From assembly GCA_964017065.1 (NCBI GenBank), contig OZ024789.1:9128703-9192702 (forward strand): DNA of 64,000 bases, written 5' to 3'. Positions 17,419-28,545 of this stretch are shown here, in pieces. The notes below the pieces were generated by a model, which did no database searches, was not told the origin of the DNA, and saw only the letters and a list, made by a program, of their open reading frames with translations. Position 1 is the stretch's first letter. Every line of letters begins with the position of its first letter. The position numbers were made by a program, and so were the translations under genes. The stretch comes from Haliclona indistincta (taxonomy: Eukaryota; Porifera; Demospongiae; Haplosclerida; Chalinidae).

Positions 17419-18766
17419 TTAGGGAGGCACGGTAGTGACTCCCTATGTAGGGATGAACGAGAAAACAAGATGGCGGCTACATATACAATGTATTAGCGTT
17501 CAAACGCTGATATTTCGCCTGGTGTTGAATTTTATACGTCTTTAGACACTTTGATCTGCTCTCTGGCGTTGCCCCATCTTACAGTAGCAAGGAGATTGCT
17601 CGAAATTGTTACTAAAGTGACGAACCTGAAAACGGTGAAAATCGAGTTTCGTCATCTTCGTTTTCTTCTTTCTTCTTTCTTTCTTTCTTCTTTCTTTCTT
17701 CAACCCGCCTAGCGCCTTTACGCGAGCAGTGCCGAGACCAAAACATCCACGAACAGTCGTGAAATTCTCCTGGCATGTGCCTTTTGAGCTTTGTTTTTAG
17801 CGTAACGGTGATCTAAGTTCCGCGATTTCTCGATCGTGATCCATTGTCAGCTTAGTGTTAGACGCCATTATTGTGATTGTGATTGCGCAATACGCACGTG
17901 ACCAAGCAATGGGTAGCGCACGTGACCAAGCATCGCTGCGCCGTGTGGATCAGAACACACACCCGGCATTTGTCTGGAGTCTTCGAAGAACGGTAAGCTC
18001 GTGTAGGATCGCCATTCTGCACTTGCCAGATAATTATAACCGCCGTTTAGGTCTACAAACAAGTGTGGGCGGGGCTCGTATGCTCTGCATGCATGCGTAG
18101 GCGACCAGGCAGACCTGATACGTACAACTTAACAATTTTAGCTACAAGTTTAAGAAAAGCCATCAACAACAGGAATACTAAACTAATGGTGGAAACAAAG
18201 ACTTCTCCGTACATGCATGATATTGAACTGCACTTCACTAAAAAGAAAAAGGACACAAACAAGAAATTAAAAAGATTTCTATCGAAATCAAAAGGATGTA
18301 GTGATGAAGAAATCTACCACTGGTTCACAATGTAAACCAACAAGGAACAAGCATAGAATGGTAACACGATTGACTTGCTAACAGACCATAGATCCCTACA
18401 TCAGTGGCTGTACATAAGATCAATATTTTGTCACAAGCTGAATTCTATTCAAAGTGTCAGTCAACAGTAAATAGCTTAACTAGCTATAGTCTAGCCACAG
18501 CAGCCACTGATGTAGGGATCTATGGTCTGTTAGCAAGTCAATCGTGTTACCATTCTATGCTTGTTCCTTGTTAGTTTACATTGTGAACCAGTGGTAGATT
18601 TCTTCTAGTGTTGTTTTAGTAGCCATTTTTAATTTTAGTTTAGTTTTAGTATTAGTAAGGGTTTGGAATTTCATTATAGTTTAGTTTTAGTTTTAGTAAA
18701 GTTGCCTTAAAAGTTTTAGTTTAGTATTAGTTTTAGTAACACATGAAATTAATGTAGTATAATGAG

Positions 18767-20821
18767 TTATAGATGTGGCACTTCAGGGATGTAACTCTTG
18801 TTCTGTCTCAGAAAAACTTCTCGCTCCAAGTTCCAATTGGTCAATCTGTTCCTCCTGCCGGTAGTGGCTTCTCCCCCAGTAGAGAATATGCGTTCAACTG
18901 GTGCTGAAGAGGCAGGGACGACTAGAATTTCTTTTGCTGCTGGTGCTAGGCTTGCATAGGCAGTGTTTGTCGTCCAAAATTTGAATGGATCTTCATCTTC
19001 TTCAAGTGATATGGGTTTTTTCAGGTATTCATTCAACTCAGCTTTCTCAACAGGCACACTGCTATCTTCATCAGTAGGCTCCTTTTGTTTCTCTTCTAAC
19101 AACCTAGCAACATGTTTAAAACGCTTTGCTTTAGGTTGATCTGCCATTGTAGATGCTGGACTTGCTTGAGTCTGTTCTTCGTTTTCAGGTTGCAATAACT
19201 CACTATCGGATTCGGAATGTATTTGATGAACAGTTTCGATCAAGTGTGCCTTGCCTGCCTCTAGTTGATCAGATTGTAGTAAGTCTCGGTAGGCTGGGTG
19301 TAGCATTGTAGCTGTCACATAGATAGGATCGAAGTTGGCTACACTTGGATCAGTCACATACTTGAACCTTCTCTTCAACTCGACTTTCATTTCTACAGCA
19401 GTTTTACCAAGGCCATGGACCTTCTTCATGTGGTCTAAGTGGATACTTAGCTCCATCAACACTGGGATTATAAGAGAAATTGTGGTGCTCTCTTCAGCAT
19501 TTGTTAGTGTGGTGTACTGTGCGAAAGGTTTCAGTAGCTGCTCCATTGCCTCGATCATTTTCCAGTGGCTGTTAGGTAAATTGTTCCACCCAAGCTCTTC
19601 AAGTACACTTGTGAGTTGTGGTTTCACTTCCAAAAGACGCGAAATCATCAAGAACGTTGAACTCCATCTTGTAGGGCAATCACTAATAAGCTTTTTTCCT
19701 ACTCTCCTGATCAGCATCTCCGTAGCCTTCGTAGACTTGTTAACCTTCTTAACTAGTGAGTGTGCTCTTTTCATTATAGTCTTCGAACCAGCTAACTTGT
19801 CAAACGTCTTCACAACTAATTGCAGTGTATGAACAAAGCAACTGGTGCGCTTGTAGCCAACAAAAGCGATGTTATGCAACTCCTCGCATTGCTCGTAGTT
19901 TTCCACTTCTGTATCAGAATCAAGGTCCAAATCATCATCATCTTCCTCCATTTCATTATCACTTTCATCATCAGATTCTTCATACAGATCAGATTCAGTT
20001 GTTAATTCCTCTTCACCTTCAATATTCGTCTGCTCCTTGAACGCGGCAATCATGTTGCTTCCGTTGTCTGTCAGAATTCGGTGAACCTTCTCCTTATGAA
20101 TTTTCCACTCAGCCAGAATTGCTTCTACTATTTCAGCCACTGCATCAGCAGTGTGTGGGGATGGCATCCTACGTACAGCAAGAGTTATGTTATGACGCTT
20201 GTGGTCTCCTGTTGTAAAAAAGTGAGCTGTAACTCCAATGAAGGATGCTGTCATTCCTTTCTTGCTCCAAATATCAGCACAGATGTTGACAAGCCGAGCA
20301 CGAGCGAGAATCAACAAGATCTCTTCTTTAAGTTTTATGGCAACTTTGTCGATTTCTTTACTAATCTTTGTTCGGCCAGGGACACTGGAACGACTATCTA
20401 GCTGATGAAGGAGCTCCTGGAATTCTGCATTTTCCACAAGACTAGTAGGAACATTAGTAGTACCAATGAAAATTGCCAACTTTTGATTCAATAATTGGCT
20501 CTTGTGAGACTGAGGATGGTATGCTTTTTTAGCACAAAACGTTTCTGCTAAGGTTGGTTGTTTCGAATTGCAACTTGCAGATGACTTTTCTCTCTTTTTT
20601 GTAATCTCCTTCCTTGCCTCTTCATCTTTTACCTCTTCAAACTGCTGTAGATGCTCTTTTTTGAGGTGGCCTTTGAGATTTGTTGGAAATTTCCCCTTGA
20701 ATTTTCTACCACATTCTTTTTCTCCACATTGCAATTGGCAAATACTAACTTTTTCATCATCATCATACTTGAAGTACTTCCAATCACTACTGACTCTTGG
20801 TCTTCCACTCGTACTGGCCAT
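18767..20821 (-). CDS. hAT transposase, 684 aa, intact
   Basis: The frame is open from ATG 20821 to a stop at 18767; an upstream in-frame TTG at 20863 is not a credible start. A BED-type zinc finger is near the N-terminus (CQLQCGEKECGRKF ... HLKKEH). The core shows hAT landmarks: CADIWSKKGMTASFIGVTAH, ILTDNGSNM, RTSCFVHTLQL and DCPTRWSSTF. The C-terminal dimerisation region is present (PFKFWTTN, VPASSAPVERIFSTGG, NRLT). An acidic insert (EESDDESDNEMEEDDDD) lies in the middle. There is no frameshift or stop, and with perfect termini and target duplication this suggests recent movement. The role is cut-and-paste transposition of the surrounding element. Confidence 0.93.
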   Translation of the reverse strand: MASTSGRPRVSSDWKYFKYDDDEKVSICQLQCGEKECGRKFKGKFPTNLKGHLKKEHLQQFEEVKDEEARKEITKKREKSSASCNSKQPTLAETFCAKKAYHPQSHKSQLLNQKLAIFIGTTNVPTSLVENAEFQELLHQLDSRSSVPGRTKISKEIDKVAIKLKEEILLILARARLVNICADIWSKKGMTASFIGVTAHFFTTGDHKRHNITLAVRRMPSPHTADAVAEIVEAILAEWKIHKEKVHRILTDNGSNMIAAFKEQTNIEGEEELTTESDLYEESDDESDNEMEEDDDDLDLDSDTEVENYEQCEELHNIAFVGYKRTSCFVHTLQLVVKTFDKLAGSKTIMKRAHSLVKKVNKSTKATEMLIRRVGKKLISDCPTRWSSTFLMISRLLEVKPQLTSVLEELGWNNLPNSHWKMIEAMEQLLKPFAQYTTLTNAEESTTISLIIPVLMELSIHLDHMKKVHGLGKTAVEMKVELKRRFKYVTDPSVANFDPIYVTATMLHPAYRDLLQSDQLEAGKAHLIETVHQIHSESDSELLQPENEEQTQASPASTMADQPKAKRFKHVARLLEEKQKEPTDEDSSVPVEKAELNEYLKKPISLEEDEDPFKFWTTNTAYASLAPAAKEILVVPASSAPVERIFSTGGEATTGRRNRLTNWNLEREVFLRQNKSYIPEVPHL

Positions 20822-21421
20822 TTTTATCCAAAGTCTTGTTTTGCACACACAGTATTGAGCCAAGCATGCCTGCTTAAATAGGAAGGCTCTGATTCTAAAA
20901 GATTCTAGAAGCTAGCACATGGCTTGACACATTCACAATGAATAGACGTGTTATACGTGACAATTATTGAAGATTAGCTATATTGTACATTGTAATATAA
21001 CGCCTGGCATTGAACAGAGACTGAGTCACTAAAGTAGCCACTTGTTGCCTTAGTAGCAAGTTATTATTTAATACCGCGTTTACACTTGCACTTTTAACCG
21101 TGCCAGCACGGTTCGGTTCAGACTAGCACGGTTCGGTTCGCCAGTGTAAACGCGTCCAAACCGTGCCGTGCCGTGCTGGCCCAGCACGCATCCACTCACG
21201 AGGGCTGGCACGGCACGGCACGGTTGTAGCCGCCAGTGTAAACGCTAACCGTGCTAGTTACAGGGCTCTTTGCTGTGGGCGTCACCGTCTTCCTCATCGC
21301 TAGCACTTGCTGCTCAGCTGATCGCCAGGTTTTGGCGCCGATCGTGCGATAGCATGCAGGCGCAAAGGCTAGGTTAGCTTAGCAACAACTTGACGCACAC
21401 AATAGCAGATGCAAGTTAGTG

Positions 21422-22299
21422 ATGGCGCAGCCTTGGAGCGACGTAGAAACAAGGAGGCTAATCCAGCTATGGGGCGAAGATGACGTGCAGTGTCAGCTAG
21501 AGGGCTGCAAGCGCAACAAAGCAATTTACGAGCGACTAGCAAGAAGCATGCTGCCGGACTACGAGAGGAACGGGAGCCAGTGTCGAGAAAAGATTAAGAA
21601 ATTGAAGGCAGAGTATAAAAAGATCAAGGACAAGAATGGGAAAACTGGAAGAGGAAGAAAGACGATGAAGTTCTACGATGAACTAAATGACATACTAGGA
21701 ACTAGACCAGCAACCAGGCCTGCAGTTCTGGTGGACTCCAGTGCCAGCACTGTAGCTACAGATGCAGCTCAGCCTGGTGTCACTGAGCCTACTGAGGGCA
21801 ATGATGCTAATAGTAATGCTACACCAGCGACTGCTACAGGCAATGGTGCTGCAGAGGAGACTGGGCCCAGTGCTTCGGCAGAAGAACCCGCAGCTCCTGA
21901 GAAGACCAAGCAGCAGCAGATCGGCAAGAAAAGGGCTCTGAAAGAGGAGCAATTCGAGAGAGCAATGGATACTGCCATAAAGAAATTAAATGCAGCAAAT
22001 GAGGAGAGTGATTCTAAGTACTTCGAATTGGAGGAAAAGAGGCTGAAACTGGAGGAGAGAGCAATGGAGACTCAGATGCAGCAGCGTCAAGAATTTCAGC
22101 AAATGGTGTGTTGTGCATTTTTACAAACATTCAGTTCAACACCTTTACTGTTTATGTATATACCTTGACTCAGATGCTACAAGTACTAACACGACTCTCC
22201 TCGTACCCACCAGCTCCACCCACTCCAGCTCCCATTGGCAACTATTACTCAGCAAGCAATGGTAGCCAGTACGAGCAGTGGACTGGTGACCTAAGCTAG
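21422..22299 (+). CDS. Harbinger Myb/SANT-like DNA-binding protein, 2 exons, ~269 aa
   Basis: Exon 1 is 21422-22105 and exon 2 is 22174-22299, both phase 0, stop TAG 22297-22299. Residues about 4-95 form a Myb/SANT-like domain (WSDVETRRLIQLW, NGSQCREKIKKLKAEYKKIKD, KFYDELNDILG), followed by an Ala/Thr/Pro-rich linker and a charged helix (ELEEKRLKLEERAMETQ). In characterised Harbinger elements this partner brings the transposase to the nucleus and to the termini. The convergent order with the transposase supports the call. No disruption is seen. Confidence 0.85.
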
Positions 22300-22416
22300 A
22301 TAGTCTGACGCTGAAGTACTGTTGTTTGCATACATTGTATATACCAGTATAATATTATTATAATATAATACAATGTATCGCTACACATACTGATCTAGAC
22401 ATGTGTATAGTATTGT

Positions 22417-23929
22417 TTAGTGTGCGCTCAAGTACTGGACAAGTGCATCCCTAATTTCTGCTGATTCGGTTGTAGTGTTCTGGCTGGTTGTAGTTGAAGT
22501 AGGCTGCATTTGGCTGCATGTGGTGGAAGCATCACTTTCAAGCCATGAATCAACGAAATGATTGCCGGCGTGAATTTCACACACATTGTGCAATATGCAA
22601 CATGCAACAACAACATTTGGAACATGGTGAGCTTCCATATCGTTTTGTTTCATCAGCCTTCTCCATCTAGCCTTCAATCGTCCAAACGCATTTTCTGACA
22701 CAATCCGAGCACGAGATAACCTATAGTTGAAATTTTTTTGGTTGTCCGTCAGAGTAGTAGCATAGGGAAATGGTTTCATAAGCCAAGAACTCAATGGGTA
22801 TGCAGAATCTCCCACAAGAAAAGGGAAGACAGTTTTGCCCAATATCACACGGCTGCATGAGTTCAAAATTTCCTTATCTTGAGCTTTTTGATATAACGAA
22901 GAGTTCGCAAAGACTCTAGCATCATGAACGCTTCCAGGCCAGCCAACATTAATATCCCTGAAAAGGTATTCATGATCTACCACTGCCTGCAATATCATAG
23001 AATACCAACCTTTACGGTTGTAAAAATCCGTGTGATTTAAAGCAGGTGGTCGAACAGGAATGTGACTGCCGTCTATCGCACCTGCACATTGTACCATGTT
23101 CCATTTTTCCTCAAATCCTTTAACTGTTTTTTCTAAATCTTCACCGTTTGGGAATTTAATGTATTGGTCGAGCAATACAGTAACAATGGCAGCACAAGTA
23201 TCATGTACGATTACACATACAGTGCACCTTGCCACGCCAAAAAGATGTCCGATGGTACGGTATTCCGCACACGTGGACAGGCACCAAAGAGTTATTGCTA
23301 ATCGGTGTTCAACACTTATGGGTTCTCGGAGCCGTGTGCTTTTACGTTGGATCCATGGCCTCAATTGTGTGCATAGATAATCGAATGTTTCTCGATTCAT
23401 CCTAAAGTTTTCAATCCAATTTTCTTGTGTGAACGTCACCAATACAATGTGATTCCAAAAGTACATAGACCTGTATGTTGTGCAGGTAATTGCATAATAA
23501 TATTTATGTAGTCACACTGAGTTATTCAAGCTCATGCATGCTGAGATAATACAAGATGCTGCTTGTATACAAGACAAGCCACAAAACAAGCTCATGTAAG
23601 CAACACTACAAGCCGGTATTTAAAGGCTCGGAATATCGTTAAAATTCCTATTATTGAGGTACAGCTTACCTTGGAACAGTCCACAAGGTACGTGGAGCAG
23701 GAGCAAAACTGGCTGCAACTGCTATCGCTGTAAGCAGCACCAATACAACTCTCCTGCGAGACCTCCGCCGCCTGAGTTCATTCAGTCTCCTTCGAGAAGC
23801 TGCCAGTCTCCCTGTCAATGAGCTCTGAGAAGAGCTAGGAGACAGCAACGCTGTTGCAGCAAGCACTCCACAAAGGTACGGGTTGGTCGCCATTCGCAAA
23901 TCGATCGCTACTAACCGCCTAAAACGCAT
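22417..23929 (-). CDS. Harbinger transposase (HARBI1-like DDE), 2 exons, ~437 aa
   Basis: Exon 1 (23929-23670) encodes a basic N-terminal segment (SRRRLNELRRRRSRRR); exon 2 (23470-22417) the catalytic domain. The junction is phase 2 and joins in frame. Start is ATG 23929, or possibly ATG 23893. The catalytic DDE residues are visible in AGAIDGSHIPV, WPGSVHDARVF and RIVSENAFGRLKARWR. The fold start MNRETFDYLCTQL and the VGDSAYPL motif are typical of HARBI1/PIF nucleases. All catalytic motifs are intact, so the element may be autonomous. Confidence 0.9.
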
Positions 23930-25017
23930 ACTACCACGTGATTGGATTGCGTAATCCCCGCCCCCTCGTGAATAGTTCTAGCACGGTTGCAGAACTCGCA
24001 GTGTAAACGCGAGCCAGCACGCATTCTCAGCACGGTTTTCGAACTGTGCTGGCCTGGCACGGTTTAGTTATGCGAGTGTAAACACGGTATTAGTTTAGTA
24101 TTAGTTTTAGTTAAGGTTTAGGTACTAAATATAGTTTAGTTTTAGTTTAGTAAACTAAAACAAATTAATTTTCCTTAAACTAAAAGGGTTTTAGTATTAG
24201 TTTTAGTTAACCAAAACAACACTAATTTCTTCATCACTACATCCTTTTGATTTCGATAGAAATCTTTTTAATTTCTTTTACAAGTAGAATTATGTAAACT
24301 GAGAGATAGAATGTGTCAGGAGTTATAGTGATGGTATCTTATTCGTTCATTTCAAGCCACTGCTTGGCTGAGTTTCATCAGTGTTCATATGATCACGTAG
24401 TTTCATCAGTGCCTGGGTCATTGTCATTCCCTCAGGTACAGCACTAGGATCCACCCACCGTGATGCTTGCTGCTCAACTGAGGGAGGTGTGATCTTCTGA
24501 GGCTGTAGTGAGGTCATGTAGCGAGCATTACTTCTCTATAGCTATAAGAGAACAAGACGAGATCATCATTAATCCGCAGGCAAATTTAGATGAATTGTGG
24601 TTTTTTTAAGGGAGCATAAAACTTGGGAAGATATTGGATAATAGTTTTTAAAGCAATTTGAGTAGAAACACTAATTATTGAATTTGCACATGTGCAATAG
24701 CTAAAAAATCAATGTAAACCTTCAAAATTTCGCATGCAAAAATTGCATCAAAACACACATGTAGTATCTTACTTGACTGTATGATCTGTTCAATGAAGAG
24801 CAGCTGCTACTAGTGGTGGTAGTAGGAGGAGGAAGATATGCTGATGAGTATAGACTGGTCTGGTCATGTCTGTGTCTGTATCATAACAGAATAGTATCAG
24901 TGACATCATACTTTGATCTTAGCTAACATTATGCATACCACCATGATAACACTACTGTCTGTTTAGTATGTGATACACATACAGCACTTTGCAGTTAAGT
25001 TGTCAGAAGGAAGCACT

Positions 25018-25575
25018 GACAGAGTCTAACTTGTTGTTTTGATACAGTTTACACAATGTACCACAAACTAGCACATTCCAAACTGTGTGATTTGTAATTT
25101 TATCAAAAGGTATGTATAAATTCTACAGTGCTGAAACCTTGCCCATGGAGTCTGAAGAGTCTAGATCATTTGCAGCAATGGTTAGTGATGCTGAGCGCAG
25201 CTTGTTCTTGACGATCGCTTTGCTGTGCAGCTACAATGCTGAATCTAACCAAACATACATAGCAGGTGTCTGACTATCAGATGTGCAAGAGATTTTTCTA
25301 AACTCACAAAAATGTGCATTTAAACTTCAAAATTGCTGTGGACATCAATTCACAGCACAACTACTTATTAACAAAAAGTTACAGTGACCATTGCAGCAAA
25401 TGATCTAGGCACTTCAGACTCCACAGGCAATCAAGGAATTATACAATGATCTTCACAAGCTTTCAGCACTGTAGGATGTATACATACTTATATGTATTGT
25501 TGACCAAAACATAGTTTTGGAATGTGCTAGTTTGTGGTACATTGTGTAAACTGTATCAAGACCACAAGCTAGACT
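25018..25575. repeat. Foldback element, second copy
   Basis: Same family and position as 9477-10025, with inverted arms TTTGATACAGTTTACACAAT / TACATTGTGTAAACTGTATC and a shared GGAGTCTGAAG core. Confidence 0.72.
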
Positions 25576-25812
25576 CAGGTCCTCATGTGAGTAATAATCC
25601 ATTATATCATCATCCTACCTGTGGGAGGGGTTAGTGGGCGTGGTCAAGCAAAGAAATTTCTTTTACTGATTTAAAATTTTTGTGTCTCAAAAGTTGCTCC
25701 ACACTTCTCATTCAGATCGATACATTTATTTGTAGTGAAAATAGTTAAGACCAAAACCAAGTCATACTATCCTGATACATAGATTTGATTTATATGGGGA
25801 TAATAACCAAAC

Positions 25813-26350
25813 GCTGTGGCTAGAGAGCCGGTACCGGCTCTTTAATGTCTCGTACTAGAGAGCCAGTACCGGTTTCGTGTGAGATGATGCTTAAAGCTAG
25901 AGGCTGCATATAAAGGCTTGTTTGTAGCACTTACCAGTCAGCTGGTTCGGTGGCTCAGCGGTTTAGTATGATGGCTTGTAATGCAGATTTTTTTGGTTCG
26001 ATCTCACTGTGTGCATGTGTTTACGTTTTTTTACTAGAAAACTTCAGCTTTTCAGCTAGTCGTGAAATGCTTGACGATCCTTAGTTAGGGCCAGAGGCCC
26101 TGTTTAGAATGCCCCTCCCGATGATCCTTAGCTAGGACCAAAGGCCCTGCTTAGGACGATCCTCCCGACGATCTTTAGCTATAGGGACAAGGGGATGCCC
26201 TCCTGACTTTGCGCAGTTAGGAGAAGGTTTTTAGTGTTTAGCTTACTTTTGGTAGGCGAAACAAAATGCATGTAGCCTTGCCCATTATGTAACCATTGCC
26301 TGCTCTTTAGGCGATAATTAAGGACCCGATACCGACTCTCTAGCCACAGC
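25813..26350. mobile_element. GCTGTGGCTAGAGAG MITE with nested SINE (25943-26245), second copy
   Basis: It has the same termini as 10276-10827 and the same tRNA-derived SINE inside (TGGCTCAGCGG at 25951). The composite existed before the segment was duplicated. Confidence 0.7.
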
Positions 26351-26465
26351 ATTAGCTATACGCTATCACTTGGAGTATATTACAGCAAAATAAGATCTAA
26401 TGTATGGGTATATACCCATACATTAGATCCAGACACTAGCACAGCTATTAATTGATCGTCCTTAA

Positions 26466-27059
26466 CCCTTCAACCCCTTTTGGCGTCATAATTGACTCCA
26501 CCTACTCTAGACATCAAAACTAGTGTGAAAAGTGCTCTAGAAAGGTCAAATCAATTTTAATCGAAAATTGCCTGAAAAAACCCACTGTTTTTCGTCGCGC
26601 CCTCCCCACTAAACCATATAGAATAGGGGGACGGGGGGTTTTTAAAGGGGGGTGTCCCCCTTTAACCCGGGGTTCGAAGGGACGGAGCCCCTCGCCGCTT
26701 TTGGCATTTTTGGGGCTTCAGGGTGGCCGGAAATGCATAGTTTGGCATAGAATATGGACTAAACTGTGCTGTTTGCTCACCTGGGCACCACCAGGTTTTT
26801 GTATCAGTCACCAGGGCTAAACGAAGACCAAAATTGGCTGAAAAATGACAAGGACGAAGCACTTAAGCTGTTTCAGTTCCGAAGTGGGAGTGGCCAACTC
26901 AGAGTTTAGTACAGTACATGGTCGTAAACTTTGACCTGCCAGGAAAAAACAGTGCTAGTTTGGAACAGCTAGCGTACTGCATGTTGTAGAAAATCACAAG
27001 ACAAACTGTCAGCTTAGAGGAAATCAAATTGTTGTCAAAATAATTAAGTAATTAAAGGG
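26466..27059. mobile_element. piggyBac-like MITE, TTAA target, copy 1
   Basis: The 594-bp element is flanked by TTAA at 26462-26465 and 27060-27063, with termini CCCTTCAA and TTAAAGGG. The duplicated region at 10918-10930 has the empty site CCTTAATGTCGAG with a single TTAA. There is no transposase gene. A G-rich block at about 26620-26700 is shared with the copy at 39571. Confidence 0.85.
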
Positions 27060-27383
27060 TTAATGTCGAGTTTGGCAGTAACTACACAACTACACAACTC
27101 GCGGACTATTAGAGAGGCACGGTAGTGCCTCCCTATGTAGGGTTGAACGAGAAAAAAAGATGGCGGCTACATACAATGTATTAGTGTTCAAACGCTGATA
27201 TTTCGCATGGTAATGAATATTTTAAGTCTATGGACACTTAGCTCTGCTCTCTGGCGTTGCCCCATCTTACAGTAGCAAGGAGATGGCTCGAAATTGTTAC
27301 TAAAGTGACGAACCTGGAAACGGTGAAAATCGAGTTTCGTCATCTAAGTTTTCTTCTTTCTTTTTTTTTTTTTTTTAATTTAA

Positions 27384-27975
27384 CCCTTTAACCCCTAATG
27401 ACGCCATTTGGCGTCATACATACTTCAGACAGCATAACTTTATGAAAAAGTGCTAAAATATCCCAAAATTAAGCCAAATTGAAGAATACAAATAACCGCA
27501 AAATATTGACCGGTTTATCGGCGCGCCCCCTGCGCTAAACGTATTGGCTTCGGCATTTCTATGGCTTCAGTGCAAATTTCACAACATTTTAGGAAAAACA
27601 AAATGGCTGCCAAGAAAATTTGGACATTTTAGGGCTTCGGGTGCTTGGAAAACACATTTTTGCGCAATCTCTATGATCTGGGCTACATTTTACACTGACC
27701 AAAACCACTGCTATTTACATGTACTTATCAGTAGCCAGCCCCAAAGTACTAACTTTGAGCAAAATTTGACGAGGTCGCTGCACTTTATCGGCTTCATTTT
27801 CGAAGTGGGAGGGGCATATCGACCGACTTGAGTGTGGGCAATTGCGGCTACTCACTGGCGTAAAAGGACGCAAATTTGAGACCAGTAGCACAAAAGACAC
27901 ACGAGATATTCACGGTAGAAGTGGTCAGCATTTACGAGGTTAAAATTTCAGCAAGATAATTTAGTAATTAAAGGG
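27384..27975. mobile_element. piggyBac-like MITE, TTAA target, copy 2
   Basis: The 592-bp element lies between TTAA 27380-27383 and TTAA 27976-27979, with termini CCCTTTAA and TTAAAGGG. Its interior has diverged from the other two copies (GACGCCATTTGGCGTCAT hairpin near the left end). Confidence 0.8.
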
Positions 27976-28064
27976 TTAATGACAGATGTAGTACAGGAAA
28001 TGAATTCAAAAATAATGAAGGTAATAGCAGAAATCAAATACAGCAGTCAGGAATGATACAACAG

Positions 28065-28545
28065 TCAGGCAGCTGCAGGGGCCATTCGGCACTCTGCAAG
28101 TGCACGATCAAAATCCCGAGATAGATGAATAGGGCGAGAACGAGTGCCGCGGAGACATAGAATAGCTGAATGAATGAGGGCGAAGGAGATTTTGCAGCGA
28201 ATCCAGGACATAACTGAACCATAATCAGCATTTCTCTTTGATGATAGGAGTGAGGCGAGTCTCTTGAAGAAAACTGTTGCTGAGGGTCCCATTCCACCAG
28301 ATGTAGAGAAGACCAGAGGGGTGCAACATCCGTGTTCGATCTGAGTTACTCTGTCCTCATAGTGACGTCTTTTTTCCAGCTCATGACGACGGTAGCAGGC
28401 AGGGAGGGACTGGTTGCGACAAGATTGTGCAGTAGGATTAAAAATCCTTACATCAAAAAACGCACATTGTCGCGGACAGTCCCAGAAACCGTCTGCACTG
28501 ATGTCTAATCTGGCATTATCAGAAGACACCGCCTTTACGCGAGCA
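28065..28545 (-). pseudogene. LINE-type retrotransposon C-terminal ORF fragment
   Basis: The minus-strand frame reads ARLDISADGFW, FFDVRIFNPTA, CYRRHELEKRRHYEDRV, IEHGCCTPLVFSTSGGMG and a RLASLLSSK helix. I associate this conserved tail with ORFs of non-LTR retrotransposons common in invertebrate genomes; its biochemical role is not known to me. The upstream reverse transcriptase is missing, so it is a 5'-truncated fragment, inserted in the microsatellite of Helitron-like element II. Confidence 0.5.

Larger units (their letters stand above)
21071..24089. mobile_element. PIF/Harbinger transposon nested in the hAT
   Basis: Termini ATACCGCGTTTACACT and, inverted, TACCGTGTTTACACT bound the element; a TTA at 21068-21070 and at 24090-24092 fits the 3-bp Harbinger target duplication. 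Subterminal sequence repeats CAGTGTAAACGC and GTGCCAGCACGG many times at both ends, likely transposase-binding sites. The two standard Harbinger genes face each other: a Myb-like gene on plus and the DDE transposase on minus. Confidence 0.88.
18606..24224 (-). mobile_element. Autonomous-looking hAT transposon, containing a nested Harbinger
   Basis: Both ends carry a perfect 12-bp terminal repeat (TAGTGTTGTTTT), flanked by the identical 8-bp duplication ATTTCTTC (18598-18605 and 24225-24232). Subterminal regions are dense in TTTAGT repeats, as is common for hAT transposase binding. Removing 21071-24089 leaves an element of about 2.6 kb with one long transposase frame. It interrupts the right arm of the inverted repeat of Helitron-like element I. 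Confidence 0.92.
17419..24277 (-). mobile_element. Helitron-like non-autonomous element I, split by a hAT transposon
   Basis: Read on the minus strand, the element ends with a short hairpin (AGGGAG...CTCCCT) followed directly by CTAA and then host T, the 3' signature of Helitrons, and it sits between A and T of the host, as shown by the uninterrupted site near 42300. The 5' end lacks the canonical TC, so the class is tentative. Inside are a TTTC microsatellite and a long inverted repeat (about 18296-18400 against 18490-18605, continuing after 24225). No replication or helicase gene is present. Other copies: 27109-29408 and 52946-54830. No target duplication is needed to explain the junctions. 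Confidence 0.6.
24341..27108 (-). pseudogene. Minus-strand co-duplicated gene, copy c, heavily interrupted
   Basis: The last exon (about 24540-24341, ending LEMNE and TAA) and exon 3 (about 24885-24780) align with copy b and with 42354-44605. Exon 2 is again replaced by the foldback element (25018-25575), the nested MITE/SINE follows (25813-26350), and a piggyBac-like MITE interrupts the upstream part (26466-27059). Exon 1 and the promoter are missing: Helitron-like element II starts at 27109 and Gypsy sequence follows. No product is expected. Confidence 0.65.

Noticed and set aside
20822..20863. Extending the hAT transposase to position 20863
   Set aside because: The extension starts at TTG; the first ATG is at 20821 and leads directly into the BED-finger region.
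19335..20881. Several plus-strand open frames opposite the hAT transposase
   Set aside because: They are antisense shadows of a 684-residue coding frame with clear domains; their composition is low-complexity and they have no start context.
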